DNA of 7,782 bases from the NCBI GenBank assembly GCA_023262195.1, contig JALRDM010000143.1, positions 1 through 7,782 on the forward strand, written 5' to 3'. The DNA is from Salibacteraceae bacterium. Lineage in GTDB: Bacteria > Bacteroidota > Bacteroidia > Flavobacteriales_G > Salibacteraceae. Positions 1 to 7,326 of this stretch are shown one piece after another (position 1 is the stretch's first letter; the number at the start of each line of letters is the position of its first letter). Below the pieces are notes generated by a model. The model saw nothing but the letters and a program-made list of their open reading frames with translations. It made no database searches and was not told where the DNA came from. The translations under genes and the position numbers were made by a program.

Positions 1-1
1 G

Positions 2-1807
2 ATGATCGGTACAGACAGTCATACAGTGAACGCTGGTGGACTTGGTATGGTAGCCATTGGAGTCGGTGGTGCTGATGCCGTAGATGTAATGGCGGGTATG
101 CCTTGGGAGCTAAAGTTTCCAAAACTCATAGGTGTGAAATTAACAGGCAAGCTCAGCGGTTGGACCGCACCTAAAGATGTAATTCTTAAAGTGGCGGGAA
201 TCCTTACCGTAAAAGGGGGCACGGGATCAATTGTAGAATACTTTGGTGAAGGTGCAAAAGCGTTGTCTTGTACTGGAAAAGGTACCATCTGTAATATGGG
301 TGCGGAGATCGGAGCGACTACGTCCACATTTGGTTATGATGAGAGTATGAGAAGGTATCTTGCTGCTACCGGAAGACAAGATGTCGTTGATTTAGCAGAC
401 CAAATTTCAGACCATCTCACTGGAGACGATGAGGTGTATGCAAACCCTGAACAATACTTCGATGAGGTGATTGAAATTGATCTTTCCAAATTGGAGCCAC
501 ACTTGAATGGTCCGTTCTCACCAGATATCGATACACCAGTTTCTGAAATGAAAGAGAGATTGAAGTCTGAGGATTGGCCACAAGATATTGAATGGGGATT
601 GATTGGGTCATGCACCAATTCGTCTTACGAAGATTTAAGTCGTGCAGCTTCTGTCGCTAAGCAAGCTATTGATAAAGGATTAAAAATAAAAGCACAATTT
701 GGGATTAACCCAGGTAGTGAGCAAGTGAGGTATACTACAGATAGAGATGGAATATTGAAGATTTTTGAGGATGTAGACGCAACGATCTTTACCAACGCAT
801 GTGGACCATGTATTGGACAATGGGCACGATATAAAGACCCAAAGAATGCTCCGAAGAACAGTATTGTTCACTCATTCAATAGAAACTTCGCGAAAAGAGC
901 TGATGGAAACCCAAACACACACGCCTTTGTAGCTTCACCAGAATTGGTGGCTGCCATTGCAATCTCAGGAAGGTTGGACTTCAATCCTCTATCTGATAAG
1001 TTGATTAATGAAAAGGGTGAGGAAGTTATGTTAGATGAGCCTACAGGGTTTGAGCTTCCACCCAATGGTTTTGCAGTTGAAGATAATGGTTATCAAGAGC
1101 CTGCAAAAGATGGCTCTAGTATTGAAATTAATGTGAAGGAAGGGTCAGATCGTCTTCAATTGCTGACACCTTTTGAGCCTTGGGATGGTAAAAACATTAC
1201 CGGAGCTAAGTTGCTAATAAAGGCCTGGGGTAAGTGCACCACAGACCATATTTCTATGGCTGGGCCTTGGTTGAGGTATCGTGGTCATCTGGACAACATA
1301 TCCAATAACTGTTTGATTGGTGCCGTTAATGCATTCGGGCAGCAGACTAATGCCGTTGTTAACCAGCTTGATGGCAAGATAGATGAGGTGCCGAATGTGG
1401 CAAGAGCTTATAAAGCGGCTGGTGTGCCATCCATTGTGGTCGGAGATCACAATTATGGCGAAGGCTCATCACGTGAGCATGCGGCAATGGAGCCACGCCA
1501 TCTAGGTGTGAAATCGGTGATTGTTAAGTCTTTTGCTAGAATCCATGAAACCAATCTTAAGAAGCAAGGTATGCTTGGATTGACTTTTGCCAATGAGCAT
1601 GACTACGACAAGATTATGGAAGATGACACATTTAACTTCTTAGATCTTGATCAGTTTGCACCTGGCAAGCAGCTCAATTTGGAAGTGGTGCACTCGGACG
1701 GGTCTAAAGATGTCATTGCATTAAACCATACGTATAATGCAGCGCAAATTGAATGGTTTAAGGCGGGTAGCGCATTAAACCTTATTCGAAAGCAGGCCAA
1801 CGCCTAA
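2..1807 (+). CDS. acn: Aconitate hydratase, mitochondrial (ACO2-like) type, 5' end outside the window
   Basis: This enzyme converts citrate to isocitrate via cis-aconitate in the TCA cycle, in the cytoplasm, using a 4Fe-4S cluster. About 160 N-terminal residues lie off the left edge. The first visible codon is an internal Met, since the text opens in the middle of the conserved (M)IGTDSHT active-site segment. Numbering from there, D5-S6-H7 match the catalytic Asp-Ser-His of mitochondrial aconitase, and N98 and E102 in NMGAE match its substrate/cluster-side Asn and Glu. The three cluster cysteines are C204 (GSCTNSS), C267 and C270 (ACGPCIGQ). The C-terminal swivel domain begins near residue 396 and carries the GSSRE active-site serine/arginine motif at 488-492, followed by [14 protein letters not shown]. 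The C-terminal [12 protein letters not shown] is typical of the family. All key residues are intact and no frameshift is seen. The animal mitochondrial type is also the usual form in Bacteroidota, unlike E. coli AcnA/AcnB. The stop is TAA and hemE follows after 11 bases. Confidence 0.97.
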   Translation: MIGTDSHTVNAGGLGMVAIGVGGADAVDVMAGMPWELKFPKLIGVKLTGKLSGWTAPKDVILKVAGILTVKGGTGSIVEYFGEGAKALSCTGKGTICNMGAEIGATTSTFGYDESMRRYLAATGRQDVVDLADQISDHLTGDDEVYANPEQYFDEVIEIDLSKLEPHLNGPFSPDIDTPVSEMKERLKSEDWPQDIEWGLIGSCTNSSYEDLSRAASVAKQAIDKGLKIKAQFGINPGSEQVRYTTDRDGILKIFEDVDATIFTNACGPCIGQWARYKDPKNAPKNSIVHSFNRNFAKRADGNPNTHAFVASPELVAAIAISGRLDFNPLSDKLINEKGEEVMLDEPTGFELPPNGFAVEDNGYQEPAKDGSSIEINVKEGSDRLQLLTPFEPWDGKNITGAKLLIKAWGKCTTDHISMAGPWLRYRGHLDNISNNCLIGAVNAFGQQTNAVVNQLDGKIDEVPNVARAYKAAGVPSIVVGDHNYGEGSSREHAAMEPRHLGVKSVIVKSFARIHETNLKKQGMLGLTFANEHDYDKIMEDDTFNFLDLDQFAPGKQLNLEVVHSDGSKDVIALNHTYNAAQIEWFKAGSALNLIRKQANA

Positions 1808-1818
1808 CATCATTTAAC

Positions 1819-2841
1819 TTGGAGCTACAAAACGATCTAATCATTCGTGCAATAAAGGGCGAAAAAGTCGAGAGGCCACCGGTATGGGTCATGCGTCAGG
1901 CTGGGAGAATTTTGCCTGAGTATAGGAAAGTGCGCGCCAGCCTATCTGGGTTTAAAGAGCTGGTAGAAACACCCGATCGAGCTGCTGAGGTAACCATTCA
2001 ACCAGTTGATATTCTTGGAACGGATGCCGCTATCATCTTTTCAGATATTTTGGTCATTCCCGAAGCCATGGGACTTCCATACGAGATGAAGGAAGGTGTG
2101 GGTCCAAGATTTCCAGAGGTCATATCAAGCGATGCAGATATTGCTCGATTGAAGGTTGCCGATGGAGGCGAGTTAAAGTACGTTTATGATGCCATCTCTT
2201 TGACGCGAAAGGAATTGAATGGCCGAGTGCCGGTGATTGGTTTTGCTGGAGCTCCCTTTACCATTTTTTGTTATATGATTGAGGGTAAGGGAAGTAAAAC
2301 CTTCAGCGAAGCAAGGAAGTGGCTGCATTCAACGCCTGAGTCAGCGCATAAATTGTTGGACATGATCACCAGCTCAACGATCAACTACCTAAAGTTACAG
2401 GTGGAAGCCGGGGTTTCACTCTATCAGGTTTTCGATTCTTGGGCCGGTGTGTTGAGCAATGAGCTCTATCGTGAGTTTTGCGTACCATACCTCGATAGAA
2501 TCGCTGCCGAGGTTGACTCAGTACCAAACATTGTATTTGCCAAGTCAGCGTACTTTGCATTGGAAGATTTAATGAATACAGATTTTAACGCCATTGGTCT
2601 CGATTGGACGATGAATCCGAGAGAAGTGCATCAGCTGAATCAAAGCAAAGTTTTACAAGGCAATTTAGACCCTACGATACTTTATGGATCTGATTCATAT
2701 CTAGTGCAAAAAACTAAGGAGATGTTAAGTTCATTTAGTGGGATAAGCCACATCGCTAATTTGGGCCACGGTGTTTATCCCGATACAAGCTGGGAAAAAG
2801 TGAAGTTATTTATAGACACAATTAAACAACACAGAAACTAA
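1819..2841 (+). CDS. hemE: Uroporphyrinogen decarboxylase (HemE), probable TTG start
   Basis: HemE removes four carboxyl groups from the acetate side chains of uroporphyrinogen III to give coproporphyrinogen III, a cytoplasmic, cofactor-free step of heme synthesis. The 340 residues are the usual length. The N-terminal signature [10 protein letters not shown] is at 21-30, giving R26 and R30 (human R37/R41). D76 in FSDIL matches human D86, Y153 in the second signature ([16 protein letters not shown], 142-157) matches Y164, S208 in FDSWAG matches S219, and H317 in LGHGV matches H339. All catalytic residues are therefore present. One small oddity is Ile31, where most members have Tyr in QAGRYLPE. 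The start codon is TTG: this frame has stops at 1750, 1759 and 1768 and no ATG or GTG between 1771 and 1819, and the protein from 1819 ([14 protein letters not shown]) begins where the family begins. The next ATG lies inside the signature. There is no clear Shine-Dalgarno sequence, and the 11-base gap after the aconitase stop suggests co-transcription and perhaps coupling. Confidence 0.97.
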   Translation: MELQNDLIIRAIKGEKVERPPVWVMRQAGRILPEYRKVRASLSGFKELVETPDRAAEVTIQPVDILGTDAAIIFSDILVIPEAMGLPYEMKEGVGPRFPEVISSDADIARLKVADGGELKYVYDAISLTRKELNGRVPVIGFAGAPFTIFCYMIEGKGSKTFSEARKWLHSTPESAHKLLDMITSSTINYLKLQVEAGVSLYQVFDSWAGVLSNELYREFCVPYLDRIAAEVDSVPNIVFAKSAYFALEDLMNTDFNAIGLDWTMNPREVHQLNQSKVLQGNLDPTILYGSDSYLVQKTKEMLSSFSGISHIANLGHGVYPDTSWEKVKLFIDTIKQHRN

Positions 2842-2851
2842 GTATAAGAAT

Positions 2852-3991
2852 ATGAAAAAGATCACCATAGCAATAACGTTGACTCTACTTGTGAGTGGAG
2901 TATATGCGCAAGGAAACATGGTTCAGAATGGAAGTTTCGAATCCGTATCCAAAAAAGTAAAAGGTGGAGGCACTATTGAGTATGCCTATCCATGGGTGTC
3001 GCCCACAGATGCTCCCGCAGACTTATTTTCTCCCAAAGCGAAATCAGACGATTATAAAGTACCTATTAACTTATATGGAGATGGAGATCCAAAGGATGGC
3101 GAGAGCTATGCAGGAATTACGATCTATTCTTATAAAGATGCTGAACCAAAACAGTACTTACAAACTCAGTTGAGCTCTAAAATGGAGGATGACAAAGTGT
3201 ACTGTGTGAAAATGCATGTAATGTTGGGTATGCTTTCAAAGTACTCGGCAAATAATATCGGAATGGTTCTTAGTAAAAAACCATTGACACCTGAGGATAT
3301 CGCTTCGGGAAACATTAAGCCACAGGTAATGCATTCAGATAATCGAATTTTTGAGGAGATGTTTGATTGGGAAGCAATATGCCAGACATACATTGCCGAG
3401 GGCGGAGAACAGTATTTGACGATCGGAAATTTTGGAACCGCTGACGATACAGAAAATGGCAAAATCAAGAAGCCTAAAGGAATTATGGGTCAGCAGGCAA
3501 GAAGCGCATATTACTACATTGATGACGTAAGTGTGATGAATATGGCTGGTGTAGAGTCTTGTGACTGTGAACTCGATGCTGGTGGAAACTCCATTAATGT
3601 GGTGTATTCAGTAGAGACTAGTTCTGAAATGGATGTGGATGTTTCTGAAGATGTGGAACGAACCAGAATTTACTTCGATGAAGGAACCTCAACAATAAAT
3701 AAATTAGCATCAAAAGATATTGCTAAAGTTGCTACTTTGTTGGCTGAACACCCCAAGTATAAGGTCAAGGTTATTGGGCACACAGATCCAGTAGAAGAAG
3801 CTCAAGCTGAAGGCAACCTCTCTGAGGAAAGAGCAAACTTGGTGAAAGAAAAATTGATCGAGGCAGGCGTAGCTGAGAACAAATTGCTTGTGGTTGGTTT
3901 ACAAGATTTTGAACCAGTGACTACTGATGGTACTCCAGCAGGACGAGCTCAGAATAGAAGAGTTATGTTCACTGTGATTAGCAAGAATTAA
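2852..3991 (+). CDS. Secreted OmpA-family protein with N-terminal sandwich-like domain
   Basis: This is a 379-residue exported protein, probably held in the periplasm or at the outer membrane by binding peptidoglycan. A signal peptide is clear: KK at 2-3, a hydrophobic core, and a likely cut after VYA19 before QG. Residues 21 to about 230 begin NMVQNGSFE and contain a YPWVSPTDAPADLF segment, a YLQTQLSSKM...YCVKM strand pair, and end in YYYIDDVSV (220-228). This pattern is seen in Bacteroidota extracellular proteins with a galactose-binding-like (jelly-roll) domain. A short linker with CDC (237-239) leads into an OmpA C-terminal domain (about 270-379): IYFDEGTSTI, VIGHTD with D312, LSEERANLV, and NRRV with N368 and R369-R370. 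D312 and an arginine of NRR are the expected diaminopimelate-binding residues. The usual GxGE segment of OmpA domains reads GLQDFEP here. The gene follows hemE by 10 bases and ends 21 bases before the terminator, so it is the last gene of the unit. The role of the N-terminal domain is unknown. Confidence 0.88.
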   Translation: MKKITIAITLTLLVSGVYAQGNMVQNGSFESVSKKVKGGGTIEYAYPWVSPTDAPADLFSPKAKSDDYKVPINLYGDGDPKDGESYAGITIYSYKDAEPKQYLQTQLSSKMEDDKVYCVKMHVMLGMLSKYSANNIGMVLSKKPLTPEDIASGNIKPQVMHSDNRIFEEMFDWEAICQTYIAEGGEQYLTIGNFGTADDTENGKIKKPKGIMGQQARSAYYYIDDVSVMNMAGVESCDCELDAGGNSINVVYSVETSSEMDVDVSEDVERTRIYFDEGTSTINKLASKDIAKVATLLAEHPKYKVKVIGHTDPVEEAQAEGNLSEERANLVKEKLIEAGVAENKLLVVGLQDFEPVTTDGTPAGRAQNRRVMFTVISKN

Positions 3992-4012
3992 GTGCAACCA
4001 AATATTGTTTGG

Positions 4013-4042
4013 AAAAAGCCACTCTAACTAGGGTGGCTTTTT
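4013..4042. terminator. Strong Rho-independent terminator, symmetrical (possibly bidirectional)
   Basis: The arms AAAAAGCCAC and GTGGCTTTTT are perfect complements (10 bp). The pairing extends inward by T-G, C-G and T-A to a 4-base AACT loop, giving a 13-bp stem. The A5 tract before and T5 tract after make it usable from either strand. It lies 21 bases after the OmpA-protein stop codon and 13 bases before the next ATG. A smaller palindrome, CCAAA-TATTG-TTTGG (3998-4012), directly precedes it. Confidence 0.92.
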
Positions 4043-4055
4043 AATTTCGCTAGGA

Positions 4056-5363
4056 ATGGCATTGGAGAAGAATAATCCGAAAACAATGAGGGCTTGGGCG
4101 TTTTACGACTGGGCCAACTCAGTTTACAATCTCGTGATTACCACTGCAATCTTCCCGATATTCTATTCTTCAATTACCACGCCTGATGATATTGGAGCAG
4201 GAGAAACGGCATATGTCGATTTTTTCGGATTTCAGTTGATAAATACCGAGCTCTACAGCTATATACTCTCATTGTCATTTCTAATTGTTGCATTCATATC
4301 TCCACTTCTTAGTGGCATTGCAGACTACAGTGGTAATAAAAAAAGGTTTCTTCAATTCTTTTGCTACCTAGGCGCAGTTTCATGTGCCATGCTCTATTTC
4401 TTCGATCCAGCATACCTTGAGTTTTCCATGGTTTTCGTGCTCACCGCAAGCATTGGTTTTTGGGGTAGCCTAGTTTTTTACAATGCTTATCTGCCAGAAA
4501 TTGCAGATGTATCCTTACATGATAAGGTTAGTGCACAGGGATTTGCTTTGGGTTATATTGGAAGTGCCTTGCTCTTAATTGCAATTCTGAATGTGCTGAC
4601 AGTTTTTGGAAATCATCTGGTTCGATATTCATTCATTGCAGTGGGCTTATGGTGGGCTGGCTTTGCCCAAATTACATATAGTGCATTACCCAATAATGTT
4701 TACGGTGTTAGACCCAAAGGCACTGGCTTCATCTGGAACGGATTTAAAGAGTTGCAAAAGGTGGCCAAACAGCTCAAGAGTTTAATTAATATCCGCAGAT
4801 TTCTCAGGGCATTTTTCATTTACAATATGGGCGTACAAACGGTAATGGTTATGGCGGTGCTTTTTGCTAAGAAAGAGGTGGACTGGGGTGGAGAAGGCGA
4901 CTCAGGCTTGATTATTAGCGTACTTATTATTCAGTTTGTAGCTATTGCTGGAGCCTTTTTGTTTTCTCGACTTTCTGCTCGTTTGGGCAATGTGCCTGTG
5001 TTAGCAATGTCCCTGGTGATTTGGGTAAGTATTGCTCTGGCTGCATATGTCATTACTACTCCTATGCAGTTTTACATTTTGGCAGGAGTAGTGGGTCTTG
5101 TGATGGGAGGTATTCAATCGCTTTCTCGATCGACTTTTTCCAAACTGCTTCCAAAAACAAAAGACCATGCTTCCTTCTTTAGCTTTTATGATGTGCTCGA
5201 AAAAATTGGAATTGTGATCGGTACATTTTTATTTGGTTTTATTGAAGGTGTCACCGAGAGTATGCGTAATTCAGCTCTTGTTATTGCATCCTTTTTTATC
5301 CTTGGTTTGTTACTCATACTCATGGTGAAACGTGAAAAAAGCATAGGACCAATAAAAGTCTAG
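4056..5363 (+). CDS. UMF1 (Atg22-like) family MFS transporter
   Basis: This is a 435-residue inner-membrane permease with about twelve hydrophobic segments. By eye these are near residues 15-38, 66-88, 98-115, 122-147, 162-184, 190-210, 250-270, 282-303, 312-330, 337-355, 378-400 and 405-425. The N-terminal RAWAFYDWANSVYNLVITTAIFPIFY segment is the hallmark of the UMF1 group, related to yeast Atg22. GIADYSGNKKRF (87-98) fits the MFS loop between helices 2 and 3. GVVGLVMGGIQSLSRSTFSKLLP, with SRS, is another strongly conserved stretch of this group. Length is normal and no break is seen. The substrate of bacterial members is not established; yeast Atg22 exports amino acids from the vacuole, which should not be transferred here directly. 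I chose the ATG at 4056 because homologues carry a short polar leader before the RAW motif; TAGGA sits directly against it. An ATG at 4086 is the alternative. lhgO follows after 6 bases, so the two are probably co-transcribed. Confidence 0.93.
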   Translation: MALEKNNPKTMRAWAFYDWANSVYNLVITTAIFPIFYSSITTPDDIGAGETAYVDFFGFQLINTELYSYILSLSFLIVAFISPLLSGIADYSGNKKRFLQFFCYLGAVSCAMLYFFDPAYLEFSMVFVLTASIGFWGSLVFYNAYLPEIADVSLHDKVSAQGFALGYIGSALLLIAILNVLTVFGNHLVRYSFIAVGLWWAGFAQITYSALPNNVYGVRPKGTGFIWNGFKELQKVAKQLKSLINIRRFLRAFFIYNMGVQTVMVMAVLFAKKEVDWGGEGDSGLIISVLIIQFVAIAGAFLFSRLSARLGNVPVLAMSLVIWVSIALAAYVITTPMQFYILAGVVGLVMGGIQSLSRSTFSKLLPKTKDHASFFSFYDVLEKIGIVIGTFLFGFIEGVTESMRNSALVIASFFILGLLLILMVKREKSIGPIKV

Positions 5364-5369
5364 AATATT

Positions 5370-6584
5370 ATGAATCGAACTTTTGATATTGCTATTGTCG
5401 GTGGTGGCATCGTAGGTGCAGCTACCGCATACAAGTTACAGTTGGCATACCCGGATAAATCTATTGCGATTATCGAGAAGGAAAAGGCTCTTGCCAATCA
5501 TCAAACAGGTAACAACTCAGGTGTGATCCACTCTGGGATCTATTATAAGCCGGGTTCTTTCAAAGCCAAAAATTGTGTTGAGGGTAGAAGGGAGCTGGTC
5601 CAGTTCGCGAAGGATTACCATATTAACCACGACATCTGCGGCAAAGTGATTGTTGCTACAGATAAGAGTGAACTCGAGCATTTAGAGCTGATTAAAAATC
5701 GAGGAATAGAAAATGGAGTAGAGGGAATTGAAAGCATTACTACAGAACAAATCCGTGAGATTGAGCCTTTTTGCAAAGGCATCGCTGGCATAAGAGTGGG
5801 TTGCACAGGCATCATAGATTTTCGAGCGACCACTGAAAAGTTTGGTGAACTGCTAGAGGCAAAGAATGAATCGAGCAAAGTGTTGCTTGACCATCGAGTG
5901 ATTGCCGTTTCCCAAACGAATGATCACACCTTGCTCAAAACAAGCAAAGGTGACATTGAAGCCAAAAAAGTCATTTACTGTGGCGGTCTACAGGCCGATC
6001 GACTTGCCAAAAAAGATGGCGTTAAGCTCGATATGGCCATTTTGGGTTTTAGAGGCGACTATTACGAGTTGAGCGAAGAAGGAAAGCACAAGGTTAAAAA
6101 CCTGATCTATCCCGTACCTAATCCTAAGTTCCCTTTTTTAGGTGTTCATTTTACCCGCATGACCGATGGCTCTGTTGAATGCGGGCCAAACGCGGTATTT
6201 GTATTTAAAAGAGAAGGCTATAAGAAAACAGATTTCGATTTAAAGGATACGCTAGAGGCGACCACTTTCGCAGGTACCTGGAAGTTTTTCGGTAAACATT
6301 GGCGCTATGGCTTGGAGGAGTACCGAAGAGCATTCTCAAAGAAACTTTTCCTTTCGCAGCTCCAACGGCTCATTCCAGAGTTGAAAATGGAAGACCTTGC
6401 ACACGAACGTGCGGGTGTAAGAGCAATGGCGCTTTCTGAAACGGGAGACATGATTGACGATTTCAAGATTGAGTATGGCAGAGACAGCATTCATGTGCTC
6501 AATGCGCCAAGCCCAGCAGCTACTGCTTGTCTCTCAATTGCAAATGAAATAGTGGAGATGGCTAAAAAGCACTTTTACTCTTAG
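5370..6584 (+). CDS. lhgO: L-2-hydroxyglutarate oxidase/dehydrogenase, FAD-dependent (LhgO)
   Basis: This enzyme oxidises L-2-hydroxyglutarate to 2-oxoglutarate with FAD. The E. coli enzyme (formerly YgaF) passes electrons to the membrane quinone pool, and the human homologue L2HGDH does metabolite repair. The 404 residues fall in the family range. The N-terminal Rossmann motif is G11-x-G13-x-x-G16, with E36 at the end of the second strand for the FAD ribose. Family-diagnostic segments follow: HQTGNNSGVIHSGIYY (44-59), FRGDYYEL, FLGVHFTRMTDGSV (from 256), GPNAV (272-276), AGVRAMALSETGDMIDDF, and NAPSPAATA (378-386). These match E. coli LhgO segment by segment, which separates it from general DAO or glycerol-3-phosphate dehydrogenases. 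There is no signal peptide; peripheral association with the inner membrane is likely by analogy. It is the second gene after the MFS permease. Its TAG stop (6582-6584) overlaps the stop of the convergent gene. Confidence 0.95.
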   Translation: MNRTFDIAIVGGGIVGAATAYKLQLAYPDKSIAIIEKEKALANHQTGNNSGVIHSGIYYKPGSFKAKNCVEGRRELVQFAKDYHINHDICGKVIVATDKSELEHLELIKNRGIENGVEGIESITTEQIREIEPFCKGIAGIRVGCTGIIDFRATTEKFGELLEAKNESSKVLLDHRVIAVSQTNDHTLLKTSKGDIEAKKVIYCGGLQADRLAKKDGVKLDMAILGFRGDYYELSEEGKHKVKNLIYPVPNPKFPFLGVHFTRMTDGSVECGPNAVFVFKREGYKKTDFDLKDTLEATTFAGTWKFFGKHWRYGLEEYRRAFSKKLFLSQLQRLIPELKMEDLAHERAGVRAMALSETGDMIDDFKIEYGRDSIHVLNAPSPAATACLSIANEIVEMAKKHFYS

Positions 6585-7126
6585 CCCTCTGTGAGTCTAT
6601 AGTTTTCTTGAAATTCAGACCAATCAAAAATGAACTGGCCAACAATGTCGTCCAATCGTTTTAGCGATATTGGGTTAGGAGTATTCATGTTTTTGAAATA
6701 CTCTGTTTGATACTGATTGAGTTCATATCTAAAGAAGATTGCCTTAGACATGGCATAATGTACATTTTTACTTGGGTGGTTTATCCTACCCATCCAAGAC
6801 TGATACTTAGCAATCGTTTCTCTTAAGATTGAGGGCTCTGCATTTAGGTGATGACCAAGCTTTCTGTAAATCTTGTCGAGCAATCGTGCGGTACGCGCAG
6901 TATCAAATTTGCCTTCAATCATCTTAAGGTTACCTGCAATGATTATCAGTAGGAAGGCATCGATATTATTCGAATCCAATGAAGGCTTGACTTCAAACTC
7001 TGGATCGTTTTCTATGATTTCAATCACATCATCAAAACCGCTTTCCACAAGTTTCAGGGTGGAATTCGCCATGAAGTTTGCCAGCTTTTCTTCGGTAATC
7101 TTCTTTTTGGTAAATATGCTAAACAT
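6581..7126 (-). CDS. Uncharacterised 181-residue protein, likely lineage-conserved
   Basis: I cannot assign a function. From the ATG at 7126 the protein begins MFSIFTKKKITEEKLANFM, which resembles the start of uncharacterised proteins I associate with Cytophagales; a longer frame to 7165 would need a TTG start and adds a basic, unconserved-looking leader, so the shorter form is preferred. The protein has no signal peptide, no cysteine, and no clear membrane helix. The most hydrophobic piece, AFLLIIIAGNLKMI (57-70), is too short and probably a buried helix. The rest looks mostly helical and soluble, with a motif-like centre KYQSWMGRINHPSKN (107-121) and a C-terminal NQYQTEYFKNMNTPNP region (137-152) rich in aromatic and Asn residues. 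Base use resembles its neighbours, so recent transfer is not indicated. Its stop (TTA at 6581-6583 on the plus strand) overlaps the lhgO stop, and it is transcribed divergently from ppk1 across a 200-base spacer. Confidence 0.82.
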   Translation of the reverse strand: MFSIFTKKKITEEKLANFMANSTLKLVESGFDDVIEIIENDPEFEVKPSLDSNNIDAFLLIIIAGNLKMIEGKFDTARTARLLDKIYRKLGHHLNAEPSILRETIAKYQSWMGRINHPSKNVHYAMSKAIFFRYELNQYQTEYFKNMNTPNPISLKRLDDIVGQFIFDWSEFQENYRLTEG

Positions 7127-7130
7127 GAAG

Positions 7131-7147
7131 TTTGCTTTCCTTTGCTT
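7131..7147 (-). repeat. Two TTTGCTT copies 10 bases apart, in the leader of the minus-strand gene
   Basis: TTTGCTT occurs at 7131-7137 and again at 7141-7147, exactly one helical turn apart. On the minus strand this reads AAGCAAA twice, beginning 4 bases upstream of the chosen ATG at 7126. The AGGAAA between the copies is the only purine-rich stretch that could help ribosome binding. It may be chance. Confidence 0.45.
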
Positions 7148-7250
7148 GGTTTTTACAAATTTCAATGATTATAGAGGCCATCGCTTTAAGGTGCATAATC
7201 CTTATCAACAGAGTTTTCAACGGCTAAAGAATACGTTAAATGATGGTTAC

Positions 7251-7298
7251 CTTAGGATTATCAACCTTATGTAAGGAAGTATGAACCTTAATCCTAAG
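7251..7298. repeat. 10-bp perfect inverted repeat, candidate operator before ppk1
   Basis: CTTAGGATTA (7251-7260) and TAATCCTAAG (7289-7298) are exact reverse complements, 38 bases apart start to start. Beyond one C-C mismatch and one bulged base, outer pairs continue (GGT at 7245-7247 with ACC at 7301-7303). The spacer holds a smaller palindrome, CCTTA-TG-TAAGG (7265-7276). A related word, TAATCCTTA, occurs at 7196-7204. There is no T tract, so it is not a terminator. Its right arm ends one base before the proposed -7 element, which suits a protein-binding site. Confidence 0.6.
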
Positions 7299-7299
7299 C

Positions 7300-7307
7300 T
7301 ACCTTTG
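7300..7307 (+). promoter_or_regulatory. Bacteroidota-type -7 element for ppk1
   Basis: TACCTTTG matches the Bacteroidota -7 consensus TAnnTTTG exactly. Transcription would start near 7314, giving a leader of roughly a dozen bases before the ppk1 ATG. No TTTG or TTG lies at the usual distance for the -33 element, so it may be weak or depend on an activator. Confidence 0.45.
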
Positions 7308-7326
7308 ACGTACATTACCGCAGAAT

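Larger units (their letters stand above)
7127..7326. other. Divergent intergenic region between the uncharacterised gene and ppk1
   Basis: These 200 bases hold no credible gene. The half near the minus-strand gene contains its leader with the TTTGCTT pair. The half near ppk1 is rich in CCTTA/TAAGG words: CCTTA starts at 7200, 7250, 7265 and 7286, and TAAGG at 7187 and 7272. It also has an 8-base direct repeat TTATCAAC (7202-7209 and 7258-7265), a 10-bp inverted repeat and the -7 element of ppk1. Promoters for both flanking genes are expected here. I could not find a convincing TAnnTTTG on the minus strand. Confidence 0.7.

Noticed and set aside
3166..3468. Minus-strand 100-codon open frame inside the OmpA-protein gene
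   Set aside because: The plus-strand protein has a signal peptide, sandwich-like domain and OmpA motifs in one continuous frame; the antisense frame has no recognisable feature.
4042..4049. TAATTTCG as a definite -7 promoter element of the MFS gene
   Set aside because: It has one mismatch to TAnnTTTG, overlaps the terminator T tract, would give a leaderless mRNA, and the nearest TTTG upstream (4008-4011) is about 30 bases away, too far for a -33 element. It is kept only as one option in a finding.
7127..7165. Longer form of the uncharacterised protein starting at TTG (7165)
   Set aside because: It needs a TTG start and adds 13 basic, unconserved-looking residues, while MFSIFTKKKITEEKLA from the ATG at 7126 looks like a natural start. 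It cannot be excluded.
7202..7266. TTATCAACA (7202-7210) and TTATCAACC (7258-7266) as DnaA boxes of an origin
   Set aside because: Each departs from TTATNCACA by at least one base, there are only two, and there is no dnaA, AT-rich unwinding region or other origin gene nearby.
6873..7274. Plus-strand 133-codon open frame
   Set aside because: It lies mostly antisense to the uncharacterised minus-strand gene, has a low-complexity Ser/Phe-rich translation, and its tail runs through the intergenic repeats. It is a shadow frame.
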